Shown here one piece after another: positions 38,892 through 47,342 of a DNA stretch of 64,000 bases; position 1 is the stretch's first letter; each line of letters starts with the position of its first letter. The notes beneath the pieces are model-generated. The model ran no database searches, had not been told where the DNA came from, and saw only the letters and a program-made list of their open reading frames with translations. The translations under genes were made by a program, and so were the position numbers. The stretch is from Frateuria flava (GTDB lineage: Bacteria > Pseudomonadota > Gammaproteobacteria > Xanthomonadales > Rhodanobacteraceae), in the NCBI RefSeq assembly GCF_017837635.1, contig NZ_JAGJRS010000034.1, forward strand, positions 218,931 to 282,930, read 5' to 3'.

Positions 38892-39668
38892 ATGAATCAT
38901 CGTTTCGAACGGACCGGTCCCCTGACGGACATCTCCAGCTATCCGCAGTGGGCGCAGGACATGGTCGGCGCCTGCGAGGAAACCAAGCAGAGCGTGATCC
39001 GCCACGAGTTGTGGGACCGGATGCGCGAGGTGCGCCTGAGCCGACAGGGCACCCGCGACTTCATGGCCGGCATCTGGCCGGTGATCGAGCGCTTTCCCGC
39101 CTACATGGCCCGCAACCTGCTCAAGACCCAGTACGGGCGCAGCCCGGGCGACAACATGGCCCGCCGCTGGCTGGTGCGCAACATCCGCGTCGAGCAGAAC
39201 CACGCCGACCATTGGCTCAACTGGGCCGAAGGCGCCGGCGTGCCGCGCTGGGACGTCCTGTACGGCGCGCGTGCGCAGGGCACCCAGGTGCTCGCCGACT
39301 GGTGCGAGGAGGTCAGCGAGCATGACAGCCTGGCCGCCGGCATCGTGGCCACCAATTACGCGGTCGAAGGCGCCACCGGCGAGTGGTCGCAGCTGATCTA
39401 CGACAGTGCCAGCTACGCCCAGAGCATGCCCGCCGACAAGCGCATCCAGAGCCTGCGTTGGCTGCAGCTGCACGCCGCCTATGACGACACCCACCCCTGG
39501 GAGGCGCTGGAGATCGTCTGCACACTCAAGGGAACGGCGCCGGCTGCCGATGAAGTGGACCACCTCACCGAGTGCGTCAAGCGCAGCTATGTCGGCATGC
39601 GGATTCTGGCCGATCGCTGCGTCGCGCAGCCGAACGTTTACGGAACCGTGAACGAGGCGGCGGCTTGA
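38892..39668 (+). CDS. undA: UndA-like non-heme iron oxidase (heme-oxygenase-like fold); candidate 1-alkene-forming enzyme
   Basis: A 258-residue helical protein of the TenA/PqqC/HDO superfamily. The ligand-type residues are Glu101-x2-His104 (VEQNHADHW), Glu159 (NYAVEGATGEW), and His194-x3-Asp198-x2-His201 (HAAYDDTHPWEALEI). As I recall it, UndA of Pseudomonas uses Glu101, His104, Glu159 and His194, the same numbering, and has the same blocks: an F-x-RTGPL N terminus, SYPxW, MARRWLxRNIRVE, ATNYAxEGATGEWS and YDDxHPWEALEI. UndA converts lauric acid to 1-undecene, CO2 and water. Length (about 260) also agrees. ATG 38892 has GAGGAG upstream. The automatic label for such proteins is often TenA family regulator, which is unlikely here. 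The assignment is from memory of the UndA sequence, without a search. Confidence 0.75.
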   Translation: MNHRFERTGPLTDISSYPQWAQDMVGACEETKQSVIRHELWDRMREVRLSRQGTRDFMAGIWPVIERFPAYMARNLLKTQYGRSPGDNMARRWLVRNIRVEQNHADHWLNWAEGAGVPRWDVLYGARAQGTQVLADWCEEVSEHDSLAAGIVATNYAVEGATGEWSQLIYDSASYAQSMPADKRIQSLRWLQLHAAYDDTHPWEALEIVCTLKGTAPAADEVDHLTECVKRSYVGMRILADRCVAQPNVYGTVNEAAA

Positions 39669-39732
39669 TGGCGCACGAAAGGTGAACAATCACCCGTAGA
39701 ATTGGGCGGGTCAGCCACACAAAAAGGACAAA

Positions 39733-42477
39733 ATGCCTGCTGCCGTGCCTAGATTGCACTCACTGCCCCGGCGCCTGCTGCCGTTGGCATGGGGACTGGC
39801 GGCCGTCATCGGGCTGATCCTGGCGTTCACCTGGGGTGCGCTGAAGGTCCAGGTTGCTCTCGCCGGCTTTCTCAACGGCGAGAGCATCTGGTCCAAGGCG
39901 CAGAAGCAGGCGGTCATCGACCTGCGCAACTACGCGGCCAGCGGCAGCCCGGCCGACCTGGCGGCCTACCGCCGCAATTACGACATCCTGCGCATCGACC
40001 GCTGGACGCGTGACACGGTGGCTACCGGGAACTACGACCGCCAGGCGGTGGCCGATGCGCTGGTACGCGTCAACACCATGCAGTCGGCCGTACCGGGCGT
40101 GATCTTCATGCTCGACCACTTCTCCTCGGGGCCGTACATGAAGGAGGCGCTCGCGGCGTGGCGGTCGGTCGATCGCCAGGTCGCCGAGCTGGACACGATC
40201 GCCCACGAACTGGAGGCGGCCCACGCGCGCGGCGCGATGGACCGGGCCAGCATCGCGCGCCAGCAGGCACGCATCCGCGCCTTGAACGACTACATCGAGC
40301 CGCGCGCCAAGGTGTTCTCGCAGGAAGTGGCACATGGCGCGGTCTGGATGGGGCGCGTGCTGTACTCGACCATCTTCGGCGCCACCTGCCTGGCCACGCT
40401 GCTGTGGCTGTGGATGGCGCGGCGCGTGCTGGCCAACATGCGCGGCACGGAAGAGCGCTACCGGCTGCTGTTCGACCGCGCACCGGACGCGATCGTCATG
40501 GTGGACGAGCAGGGCGGCCACATCCTGGACGCCAACTACAAGACCACCGAATGGACCGGCCGCGGGCAGCAGGAACTGATCGGCATGCCGTTCGCCGCGC
40601 TGTTCGAGCGCGGCCAGCCGGGCGGGGAGGGCATCACCCAGGGCGCCCTGCGCAATGGCCAGGGCTCGTCCCGGCCGGTGGAAACACAAAGCAGCCTGGT
40701 CCGCTGGGGCGAGCGCCAGGTACGCCAGGCGATCGTCCGCGACATTTCCGAACGCATCAGCCTTGAGCAGGAGCGACGCATCGCCGCCGAGGCGCTGGCC
40801 AGCATCGCCGAGGGCGTGATCATCGCCGACGCCGAGCGCCGGGTGCTTTCGATCAATGCGGCGCACGTGGCCATCACCGGCCTGTCGCTGCAGGACATGC
40901 TGGGTCGCCGCTTCGACGAAACCCGCTGCCTGCCCGACGACAGACCGATGCCGTCGTCGGTGTGGGAAACCCTGGAAGCCGGCGGCAACTGGCTGGGCGA
41001 GGTGCACAGCCAGCGCGCCGACGGCAGCGTCTATCCCGAACTGCTCAGCATCAGTGTCATCCGCGACGCGGAAGAGCGCGTGCAGCAGTACGTGGCGGTG
41101 TTCACCAACATCAGCACCACCAAGGCCAACCAGCGCCGGCTGGAGCATCTGGCCACCCACGACCCGCTGACCGGCCTGGCCAACCGTGCCGAGTTCGAGC
41201 GCCAGTGCGCGCAGGCGATCCACACCGCCGACCGTGAACACGGCGCCGTGGCGGTTCTGTTCATCGACCTGGATGCCTTCAAGGTGGTCAACGACAGCTA
41301 CAGCCACGCCATCGGCGACCGGCTGCTGGTGCACGTGGCCGAGCGCATCAGCCGGGATCTGGGCGAGCACGACGTGGCCGGCCGCATCGGCGGCGACGAG
41401 TTCACCGTGCTGATCGGCCGGCTGGTTTCGCGCGAGCAGGCCAGCGCGCTGGCGCAGCGCCTGTTGAGCGTGCTGGGCGAGACCATGAAGGTGGGCGACT
41501 ACGAGGTCGCGCTGAGCGCGAGCATCGGCATCGCCGGGTACCCGCTGGACGGTAGCGATCCGGTGACCCTGATCGCCAACGCCGATGCGGCCATGTACGC
41601 GGCCAAGACGCAGGAGCGCAACACCTACCGCTTCTACTCGCCGATGATGCAGGCCGACGCGCGCAAGCGGCTGGCGCTGGCGGCGGAACTGCGCCAGGCC
41701 CTCAGCCGCGACGAGTTCCGGCTGGTCTACCAACCGAGTGTGGACCTGCGCAACGGCAAGGTGGTGGCGGTCGAGGCGCTGCTGCGCTGGCGCCATCCAT
41801 CGCGCGGCGAGGTATCGCCGGCCGAGTTCATTCCCATGGCCGAAAAGCTCGGCCTGATCCGCCACGTCGACGAGTGGGTACTGCAGGCGGTCGCCCGCCA
41901 GATGCGCCAGTGGGACGAGGAAGGCCTGCCGCCGATCCGCGTGGCGGTGAACATTTCCGCCGGTTCCTACGGCGCGCCGCACTTCGTCGAGGACGTGCGC
42001 CGCTGGCTGGTGGCCGAGCAGGTCGCGCCACCGCGCCTGCTGCTGGAGATCACCGAAGGCGCGATCCTGCGCCTGGGCGACGAGATGGAGCGCACCATGA
42101 ATGCCCTGCACGCGTTGGGCGTGGGCGTGGCGATCGACGATTTCGGGACCGGCTACTCCTCGATGGCGTACCTCAAACTGCCGGCGATCGCCTTCCTCAA
42201 GATCGACAAGAGCTTCGTCGATGGTTTGCCGGGCAGTTCGAACGACGCGGCCATCGTCGAAGCGATGCTCGCGCTGTCCAAACGGCTTGGGCTGTGCGCC
42301 ATCGCCGAAGGTATCGAGACCGAAGCGCAGCACGAGTTCCTGCTTCGCGCCGGCTGCACCGAAGGCCAGGGCTACCTGTACGCACGGGCACTCGAAGTGC
42401 AGGAGATCGAACGCATGCTGCGCCCCGGCCAACGCCCGGGATCGGCCAAACTGCGGCTGGTGCCACCGATCCGCTGA
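39733..42477 (+). CDS. PAS-PAS-GGDEF-EAL cyclic-di-GMP signalling protein
   Basis: A 914-residue inner-membrane signalling protein. Membrane helices at about 17-37 and 208-228 flank a helical periplasmic sensor. Two PAS domains follow (about 238-345 and 350-465), then a GGDEF domain (about 475-635) with GGDEF at 553-557, and an EAL domain (about 650-900) with Glu681-Ala-Leu, DDFGTGYSS (802-810) and AIAEGIET. Both active-site signatures are intact, so synthesis, hydrolysis or both of c-di-GMP are possible. The inhibitory RxxD site before GGDEF is absent (GEHD at that place). It starts 64 bases after the undA-like gene on the same strand. Confidence 0.95.
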   Translation: MPAAVPRLHSLPRRLLPLAWGLAAVIGLILAFTWGALKVQVALAGFLNGESIWSKAQKQAVIDLRNYAASGSPADLAAYRRNYDILRIDRWTRDTVATGNYDRQAVADALVRVNTMQSAVPGVIFMLDHFSSGPYMKEALAAWRSVDRQVAELDTIAHELEAAHARGAMDRASIARQQARIRALNDYIEPRAKVFSQEVAHGAVWMGRVLYSTIFGATCLATLLWLWMARRVLANMRGTEERYRLLFDRAPDAIVMVDEQGGHILDANYKTTEWTGRGQQELIGMPFAALFERGQPGGEGITQGALRNGQGSSRPVETQSSLVRWGERQVRQAIVRDISERISLEQERRIAAEALASIAEGVIIADAERRVLSINAAHVAITGLSLQDMLGRRFDETRCLPDDRPMPSSVWETLEAGGNWLGEVHSQRADGSVYPELLSISVIRDAEERVQQYVAVFTNISTTKANQRRLEHLATHDPLTGLANRAEFERQCAQAIHTADREHGAVAVLFIDLDAFKVVNDSYSHAIGDRLLVHVAERISRDLGEHDVAGRIGGDEFTVLIGRLVSREQASALAQRLLSVLGETMKVGDYEVALSASIGIAGYPLDGSDPVTLIANADAAMYAAKTQERNTYRFYSPMMQADARKRLALAAELRQALSRDEFRLVYQPSVDLRNGKVVAVEALLRWRHPSRGEVSPAEFIPMAEKLGLIRHVDEWVLQAVARQMRQWDEEGLPPIRVAVNISAGSYGAPHFVEDVRRWLVAEQVAPPRLLLEITEGAILRLGDEMERTMNALHALGVGVAIDDFGTGYSSMAYLKLPAIAFLKIDKSFVDGLPGSSNDAAIVEAMLALSKRLGLCAIAEGIETEAQHEFLLRAGCTEGQGYLYARALEVQEIERMLRPGQRPGSAKLRLVPPIR

Positions 42478-42551
42478 CCAGGCGCACCCCCGCAGGCCCG
42501 CTTCGCGGGAATGACGCCAGCGCTGAAACCCGACGCCAATCCGACGGAGGC

Positions 42552-42565
42552 TGGGCTTCAGCCCA
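42552..42565. repeat. Family B palindrome, single unit
   Basis: TGGGCT-TC-AGCCCA, a perfect 6-base stem with a two-base loop in the 151-base gap between two convergent genes; another CCCGC/GCGGG fold lies at about 42497-42513. Confidence 0.45.
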
Positions 42566-42628
42566 CCGGCCCGGGTGTCCGGAAGATCGGCAGGCCGGAA
42601 CCCACCGTACGGGTTGCTTTCGTCCCGC

Positions 42629-43330
42629 TCAGTGCAGGCGTACCTGGACCAACTGCTCCCGCGGGCGATACAGCGCCGGCAGCCACTGCTTCAGGTGGGC
42701 CACCTTGGGCGCGTCGTTGTAGACGATGTAGGCGTTGTCCGGGTGCTGCGCGGCGAAGTCCTGGTGGTAGCCCTCGGCAGCGTAGAAACCCTTCAACGGC
42801 ACGACCTGGGTGACGATCGGCGCGGCGAACGCGTGCGCGGCGGTGAGCTGGGTGATGTAGGCCTGGGCGACCTGCTGCTGCTCGGGCGTGGCGTAGAAGA
42901 TCGCCGAGCGATACTGGTTGCCGACATCCGGCCCCTGGCGGTTGAGCTGGGTGGGGTCGTGGGCGACCGAGAAAAACACCTTCAGCAGTTGGCCGTAGCT
43001 GACCTTGGCCGGGTCATAGACCACCTTGACCGATTCGGCGTGCCCGGTGTCGCCGTCGCTGACTTGCGCATAGGTCGCGGTATCGGCGGCACCGCCGGCA
43101 TAGCCGGACCAGGCCTCGCGCACGCCGCGGACGTGGTCGAACACCGCCTCGACACCCCAGAAGCAGCCCCCGGCGAACACCGCCACCTGCTCGCCAGGGC
43201 GGATGGGCGCGGGGTCGAGTCGCGGATCGGGCAGGTTGGCCACGCCGTCGGCGGTGGCCGGTCCGGACACGCCGCAGCCGGCCAGCAGGGCGACGGCCAG
43301 GGGGATCAGGGGAAACCATCGGTTGGACAT
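42629..43330 (-). CDS. msrA: Peptide-methionine (S)-S-oxide reductase, lipoprotein form
   Basis: MsrA reduces methionine-S-sulfoxide in proteins or as free amino acid. This 233-residue version has a lipoprotein signal (LAVALLAGC, Cys19), so it should act in the periplasm or at a membrane rather than in the cytosol. The catalytic motif is FAGGCFWGVEAV with Cys56, followed by GYAGG and the GHAESVKVVYDP segment (about 110-121). QYRSAIFY and YHQDF are also present. ATG 43328-43330 has GAGG upstream. It would repair oxidised envelope proteins; no MsrB is adjacent. Confidence 0.92.
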   Translation of the reverse strand: MSNRWFPLIPLAVALLAGCGVSGPATADGVANLPDPRLDPAPIRPGEQVAVFAGGCFWGVEAVFDHVRGVREAWSGYAGGAADTATYAQVSDGDTGHAESVKVVYDPAKVSYGQLLKVFFSVAHDPTQLNRQGPDVGNQYRSAIFYATPEQQQVAQAYITQLTAAHAFAAPIVTQVVPLKGFYAAEGYHQDFAAQHPDNAYIVYNDAPKVAHLKQWLPALYRPREQLVQVRLH

Positions 43331-43433
43331 GCGGTTACCTCGGAGCGAAGTCGCAGGGAGCTTTACGGCGGCACGCCCGGATGGGATGCACCATGCTCGC
43401 AAGGGATTCGCCGGCCGCGGTCGCCGGGTTACG

Positions 43434-43646
43434 TCAGGCCACGTGGATTTCCACGTCACCCAGGCTCACCGTCTGTCCTGCGTGGATCTTGCAGGTCTTG
43501 CGCAGCTCCTGCTGTCCGTCGACGTAAACCTCGCCGCTGGCCACGAGCATCTTGCCGGCACCGCCGCTGTCGCACAGCCCGACGAGCTTGAGCAACTGGT
43601 TGAGCTCGACATGATCGCGATCGAGCTGGAAGGTGAGCGTCTGCAT
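43434..43646 (-). CDS. S4-domain RNA-binding protein (YbcJ-like)
   Basis: A 70-residue protein made of a single S4 domain. The fold is visible from VELNQLLKLVGLCDSGGAGK through MLVASGEVYVDGQQELRKTCKI to QTVSLGDVEIHV. It is similar in size and pattern to E. coli YbcJ, which binds RNA and is linked to ribosome biology. I start at ATG 43644-43646 (MQTLTF), although no clear ribosome-binding site precedes it. The frame is open to 43730, but upstream residues are not conserved. Confidence 0.83.
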   Translation of the reverse strand: MQTLTFQLDRDHVELNQLLKLVGLCDSGGAGKMLVASGEVYVDGQQELRKTCKIHAGQTVSLGDVEIHVA

Positions 43647-43745
43647 GGCTGGCGTTGGCTGGCTGGCGGGGCAGGCAGTGTATCGGGAGCGCATGCGACG
43701 AGGGCGCCGCGACGCGACGCCCTCGGACAACTCAGGCCTGCTACC

Positions 43746-44129
43746 TCAGTGGTAGTAGCTGCTGATGCGATTGGTAAAGGTGGAATCGGCAAAGTCGGGC
43801 CAGTTGTCCTGGTCGAACCCCGGCGCATCCTTCAGCCGGTCCTTGGACACATCCAGCACCAGGCAATGGTTGTCGGTATCCAGACGCATGGCATTCCACG
43901 GCACCGCGAACAGCTTGTCGCCCATGCCGAGCCAGCCGCCGAAAGACAGCACGGCATACTGGATCGTGCCGCTGGCGGTATCGATCATCAGGTCCTTGAT
44001 CTCGCCCAGATCCTCGCCCGAGGCGTTGCGTACGTTTTCGCCGTTGAGCGTGCTGGAGGCCAGCACCGGGCCGGTACCCATACCGCGGTTGGGATTGGTC
44101 GAGTTGTAGCCGGTCGATTGGATGGTCAT
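43746..44129 (-). CDS. PRC-barrel domain protein
   Basis: A 127-residue soluble protein with one PRC-barrel (about residues 22-95), seen as ASSTLNGENVRNASGEDLGE, IKDLMIDTASGTIQYAVLSFG and FAVPWNAMRLD. Stand-alone PRC-barrel proteins are widespread in proteobacteria and are often stress-induced; no reaction is known. ATG 44127-44129 has AAGGAG upstream. The N terminus (MTIQSTGYNSTNPNRGM) is polar without a signal. It stands alone between two other minus-strand genes, each with its own upstream gap. Confidence 0.82.
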   Translation of the reverse strand: MTIQSTGYNSTNPNRGMGTGPVLASSTLNGENVRNASGEDLGEIKDLMIDTASGTIQYAVLSFGGWLGMGDKLFAVPWNAMRLDTDNHCLVLDVSKDRLKDAPGFDQDNWPDFADSTFTNRISSYYH

Positions 44130-44231
44130 GGCGAGTCTCCTTGGGCGGTGAGGGAAATCGTCGTCGTCGCGACGAGTTCCAGCCTGCCTCAAGCGCCGTG
44201 ACGCGCGGGGCAAACGACCGTAAACATCCCC

Positions 44232-45068
44232 TCAGTCCGCTCGTCGGCGCGCGTCGACGCGGGCCTGCAACGCCATGGCAGCCGCGGGGTTGCGCTCCTT
44301 TGCGCTGCTGATGAAAAAGATGAACACATCCCGCGGCGCGCCATCCGGTTGGGATGTGCTGGCATGCGGCAGCCCGGCCGTGTCCTTGCCCTGCGCCCAG
44401 GCGCTTGCCTGCTCGGCCCAGTCATCCAGTGCCGCGGACGGATAGCCGTCCGGTTGGTCGGCCGCGCTGCGCATCAGCCGCGCATAGACGAAATCACCGG
44501 TGAGGTCGGCGAACGACGGGTATTTCGACGCGTCGGTGAACACCGTGGGCACGCCATGCGCGCGGGCGAGCGCCACGTAGCCCTCGCTTGCGAAGCTCGG
44601 GTGGCGCACCTCCAGCACGTGGCGCAACGGCCGGCCGTCGAGCTCGCGCGGCAGCGCGTCCAGGAAACCGGCGATGTCGTCTCTGTCGAATGGCCGCGAC
44701 GGGCCCAGCTGCCAGTTGATCGGTCCCAGCCGGTCGCCCATTTCGGCGATGCCACCGAACACGAAAGCTTCGATGCCCTTGCCGGCGGCGGCCAGTTTCC
44801 GGCTCTCGACCACGTAACGCGGCGCCTTGAGCGCGAACACGAAGCCTTCGGGCGTTTCCGCGGCCCATTTGGCGTAGGTGGCCGGCTTCTGCGCGCCATA
44901 GAAGGTGCCGTTGATCTCGATCGCGCGCAGATGGCGGCTGGCGTATTCCAGCTCGCGCCGCTGCACCAGGCCGGCGGGGTAGAAGTTGTTGCGCCAGGGG
45001 GCGAAGGTCCAGCCGCCGATGCCGACACGGATCGGCCCGGAGGGTGGTGCGGCGCGGGTGGGTGTCAT
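44232..45068 (-). CDS. DUF72 domain protein
   Basis: A 278-residue TIM-barrel protein of the DUF72 (YecE) family. The hallmarks are RVGIGGWTFAPWRNNFYP (about residues 14-31), a Y-x-S-x-x-L-x-x-I-E-I-N-x-T-F-Y pattern (YASRHLRAIEINGTFYG), WAAETPEGFVFALKAP, and the later LEVRHPSF and YARLM. The function is unknown; a nucleic-acid or metal role has been suggested for relatives. ATG 45066-45068 has CAGGAG upstream. The C-terminal third is Ala/Ser/Gln-rich and less conserved. Confidence 0.88.
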   Translation of the reverse strand: MTPTRAAPPSGPIRVGIGGWTFAPWRNNFYPAGLVQRRELEYASRHLRAIEINGTFYGAQKPATYAKWAAETPEGFVFALKAPRYVVESRKLAAAGKGIEAFVFGGIAEMGDRLGPINWQLGPSRPFDRDDIAGFLDALPRELDGRPLRHVLEVRHPSFASEGYVALARAHGVPTVFTDASKYPSFADLTGDFVYARLMRSAADQPDGYPSAALDDWAEQASAWAQGKDTAGLPHASTSQPDGAPRDVFIFFISSAKERNPAAAMALQARVDARRRAD

Positions 45069-45158
45069 GGCGTGCTCCTGCGGCGGGCGCCCATGCTTGC
45101 ACGTGACCGTCGTCGGTTGCGTGAGCGGCGTGACTTGCGCCACGCGCGACCCTTCACG

Positions 45159-45451
45159 GGGCGCGTATCTGTGCAGCGTTTCCTCCGCCCCTTCCGCGAC
45201 CGCGACCACTGGCGCGCCCCGGCCGACCTGGGCGACGAGCTGAACATGGCCTCGCCCCGGGCTCGCATCTGGGTCCCGATCACCGCACGCTGCATTTTTC
45301 CAGCACACGGGGCGTGCGCGGTGCACTACCCCGTAGCGAAGCGCGGGGACGCCAGGACGTGGCGCGCATGGAGGCCTGGGACACCGGCCTGGACAACCTC
45401 TGGTCGCTCTCGCTGGCGCCCTGGATTGCGGCCCACGCCCACGGTGGCTGA
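45159..45451 (+). pseudogene. Frameshifted remnant of a TolB-like (PD40 beta-propeller) protein
   Basis: One frame (from 45159) reads FRDRDHWRAPADLGDELNMASP, and after about 45260 the similarity continues in another frame as GSHLGPDHRTLHFSSTRG, then RMEAWDTGLDNLWSLSLAPWI, ending at TGA 45449-45451. Joined, this matches the PD40 propeller pattern in which an NLG-x-x-x-N strand is followed by SPDGRTLYFSS. There is no start and the rest of the gene is missing, so I read it as a decayed 3' end. Sequencing error could explain the frameshift but not the missing 5' part. Confidence 0.5.
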
Positions 45452-45522
45452 GCGGGCCCGGCAGGCTGGCGTCCTGCCGGTTTTGCCGCGATAGTGGGAC
45501 GTTCTCAACGCGGAGCCTTTCG

Positions 45523-47205
45523 ATGACCCAGCCTGTTTTCTCCATCCGCCTGGCCGCGGCCTGCGCGCTCGTGTTCGCCGCCACCGGCGCGCTGGCGCAG
45601 ACGCCCGCCCAGCACCCGCTGCCGCCGCCGGTCTCCACCGGCGACACCGCACGCCTGATGCTGCCGCCGCAGCTGGCGGATTTCGGCGCCTACGTCGACA
45701 GCGCGCGCAAGACCTTCGACGTGCCCGGCATCGCGGTGGCCATCGTCAAGGACGGGCACGTGGTGATGGAGCAGGGCTTCGGCCTGCGGGAGCTGGGCAA
45801 GGGCGACAAGGTCGATGCCGACACGCTGTTCGCGATCGCCTCCAACACAAAGGCGTTCACCGCCGCGGCGCTGCAGCAGCTGGCCGAGGCCGGAAAGCTG
45901 GACATGGATGACCGGGTGATCGAGCACCTGCCGTGGTTCCGCATGTCCGACGCCTACGTGACCCACGAGATGCGCATCCGCGACCTGCTGGCGCACCGCA
46001 GCGGCCTGTCCCTGGGAGCGGGCGACCTGCTGTACTGGCCGCCGACCGATTACACCACCAGGGATGTCGTCGAGCGCCTGGCCAAGGTGCCGATCAAGAA
46101 CAGCTTCCGCGCCGGCTATGCCTACGACAACATCCTGTTCGCCGTGGCCACGCTGGTGATCGAGCAGGCCTCCGGCCAGAGCTACGCCGACTACGTGCGC
46201 GAGCACATCTTCAAGCCGGTGGGCATGAACGAGTCGCTGATCGACAAGACCTACCTCAAGAGCGGGATGGATGTCGCCACTGGCCACGCCAAGGCCGACT
46301 TCAAGGACCTCAAGCCCGTGCCCCCGATGGCCTGGCTCAACGACCCGGGTGCCGGCGGCATCTACTCGAGCGTGCACGATCTGGCCAAGTGGATGAACGT
46401 GCAGCTGGCCGGCGGCGCGTTGCCGACCACCGGCGCCGACGGCAAGCCGAAGCGGCTGTTCTCCGAGGACAGCCAGCACCAGATGTGGTCGATGCTCACG
46501 CCCATCGAGATCCACAAGGCGCAGGTCCCCGAGCTGGCCTCGCTCACGCCCGACTTCTTCGGTTACGGCGAGAGCTGGTTCCTGTCCGACTACCAGGGCA
46601 GGAAGCTGGTGTGGCACACCGGCGGCTGGCCGGGCATGGTCTCGCGCGTCACGCTGGTGCCGGAACTCAAGCTCGGCGTGGTGGTACTGACCAACGCCGA
46701 GTCCGGCGCCGCCTTCAACGCGGTCACCTACCGCGTGCTCGATGCCTACCTCAACCCGGGCAAGAAGACCGACTGGGTTGCCGTGTACGACAAGGCGGTG
46801 AAGAAGGCGCAGGCCAAGGCCGACGACAGCATGGCCAGGCACGAGGCCGCGCGTGACAAGGACAGCAAGCCTTCGCTGCCGCTGGCCGGTTACGCGGGCA
46901 CCTACCGCGATCCGTGGTACGGCGACGTCGTCGTCAGCCGCGACGGCGGCAAGCTGCGCATGCGCTTCAGCCACACGCCGCAGCTGGTCGGCACCATGAC
47001 GCCGTGGCAGCACGACACCTTTACCGTGCGCTGGGACGATCGCACGCTCAATGCCGATGCCTTCGTGACCTTCGCGCTGGACGAGGATGGCCACGTGCGC
47101 GAGGCGCGCATGGAGCCGATCTCGCCGCTGACCGACTTCAGCTTCGACTTCCAGGACCTGCGCCTGGCGCCGGTGGCGAAGGACGGCGAGGGGGCGGACG
47201 ATTGA
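45523..47205 (+). CDS. Secreted serine hydrolase (class C beta-lactamase family)
   Basis: A 560-residue exported protein: signal peptide at about 1-25 (LAAACALVFAATGALAQ), a beta-lactamase/esterase domain (about 50-400), and a C-terminal DUF3471-like domain (about 455-555). The active site is Ser107-Asn-Thr-Lys110 (SxxK), the Tyr motif is Tyr201-Asp-Asn203, and the third motif is HTGG (about 365). These fit class C-like serine hydrolases, many of which are esterases or D-peptidases rather than true beta-lactamases. ATG 45523 follows a GGAGC-type site. A terminator follows directly. Confidence 0.9.
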   Translation: MTQPVFSIRLAAACALVFAATGALAQTPAQHPLPPPVSTGDTARLMLPPQLADFGAYVDSARKTFDVPGIAVAIVKDGHVVMEQGFGLRELGKGDKVDADTLFAIASNTKAFTAAALQQLAEAGKLDMDDRVIEHLPWFRMSDAYVTHEMRIRDLLAHRSGLSLGAGDLLYWPPTDYTTRDVVERLAKVPIKNSFRAGYAYDNILFAVATLVIEQASGQSYADYVREHIFKPVGMNESLIDKTYLKSGMDVATGHAKADFKDLKPVPPMAWLNDPGAGGIYSSVHDLAKWMNVQLAGGALPTTGADGKPKRLFSEDSQHQMWSMLTPIEIHKAQVPELASLTPDFFGYGESWFLSDYQGRKLVWHTGGWPGMVSRVTLVPELKLGVVVLTNAESGAAFNAVTYRVLDAYLNPGKKTDWVAVYDKAVKKAQAKADDSMARHEAARDKDSKPSLPLAGYAGTYRDPWYGDVVVSRDGGKLRMRFSHTPQLVGTMTPWQHDTFTVRWDDRTLNADAFVTFALDEDGHVREARMEPISPLTDFSFDFQDLRLAPVAKDGEGADD

Positions 47206-47211
47206 ACCGTG

Positions 47212-47237
47212 AGGGGCCGGGCGACCGGCCCCTTTTT
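47212..47237 (+). terminator. Rho-independent terminator after the serine hydrolase
   Basis: A perfect 9-base stem AGGGGCCGG/CCGGCCCCT with loop GCGA is followed by a short T run. Confidence 0.88.
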
Positions 47238-47254
47238 CCAATCACTGACCGTTT

Positions 47255-47316
47255 AGCAGGAGCGCCCTTGGGCGCGATCGGGATGCCGGGCGGTCGCGCC
47301 CAAGGGCGCTCCTGCA
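47255..47316. repeat. REP-like palindrome, family A (perfect)
   Basis: GCAGGAGCGCCCTTGGGCGC plus GA (47256-47277) is exactly complementary to 47294-47315. This is the consensus-like copy of family A, and its first half is repeated at the right edge of the window (63981). Confidence 0.85.
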
Positions 47317-47342
47317 AGAGGTCGCAGCTCAGGAGCCTTGCC

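Noticed and set aside
38892..39668. TenA thiaminase or transcriptional regulator
   Set aside because: The Glu-x2-His, Glu and His-x3-Asp-x2-His metal pattern fits the iron-dependent HDO group, and no thiamin genes are nearby.
39760..42432. An 890-codon open frame opposite the GGDEF-EAL gene
   Set aside because: Same reason: it shadows a gene with unmistakable motifs and has no recognisable family.
45523..47205. Antibiotic-resistance beta-lactamase
   Set aside because: The protein has SxxK, YxN and HTG motifs, but its length and C-terminal DUF3471-like domain fit the general serine hydrolase/esterase group; resistance cannot be inferred.
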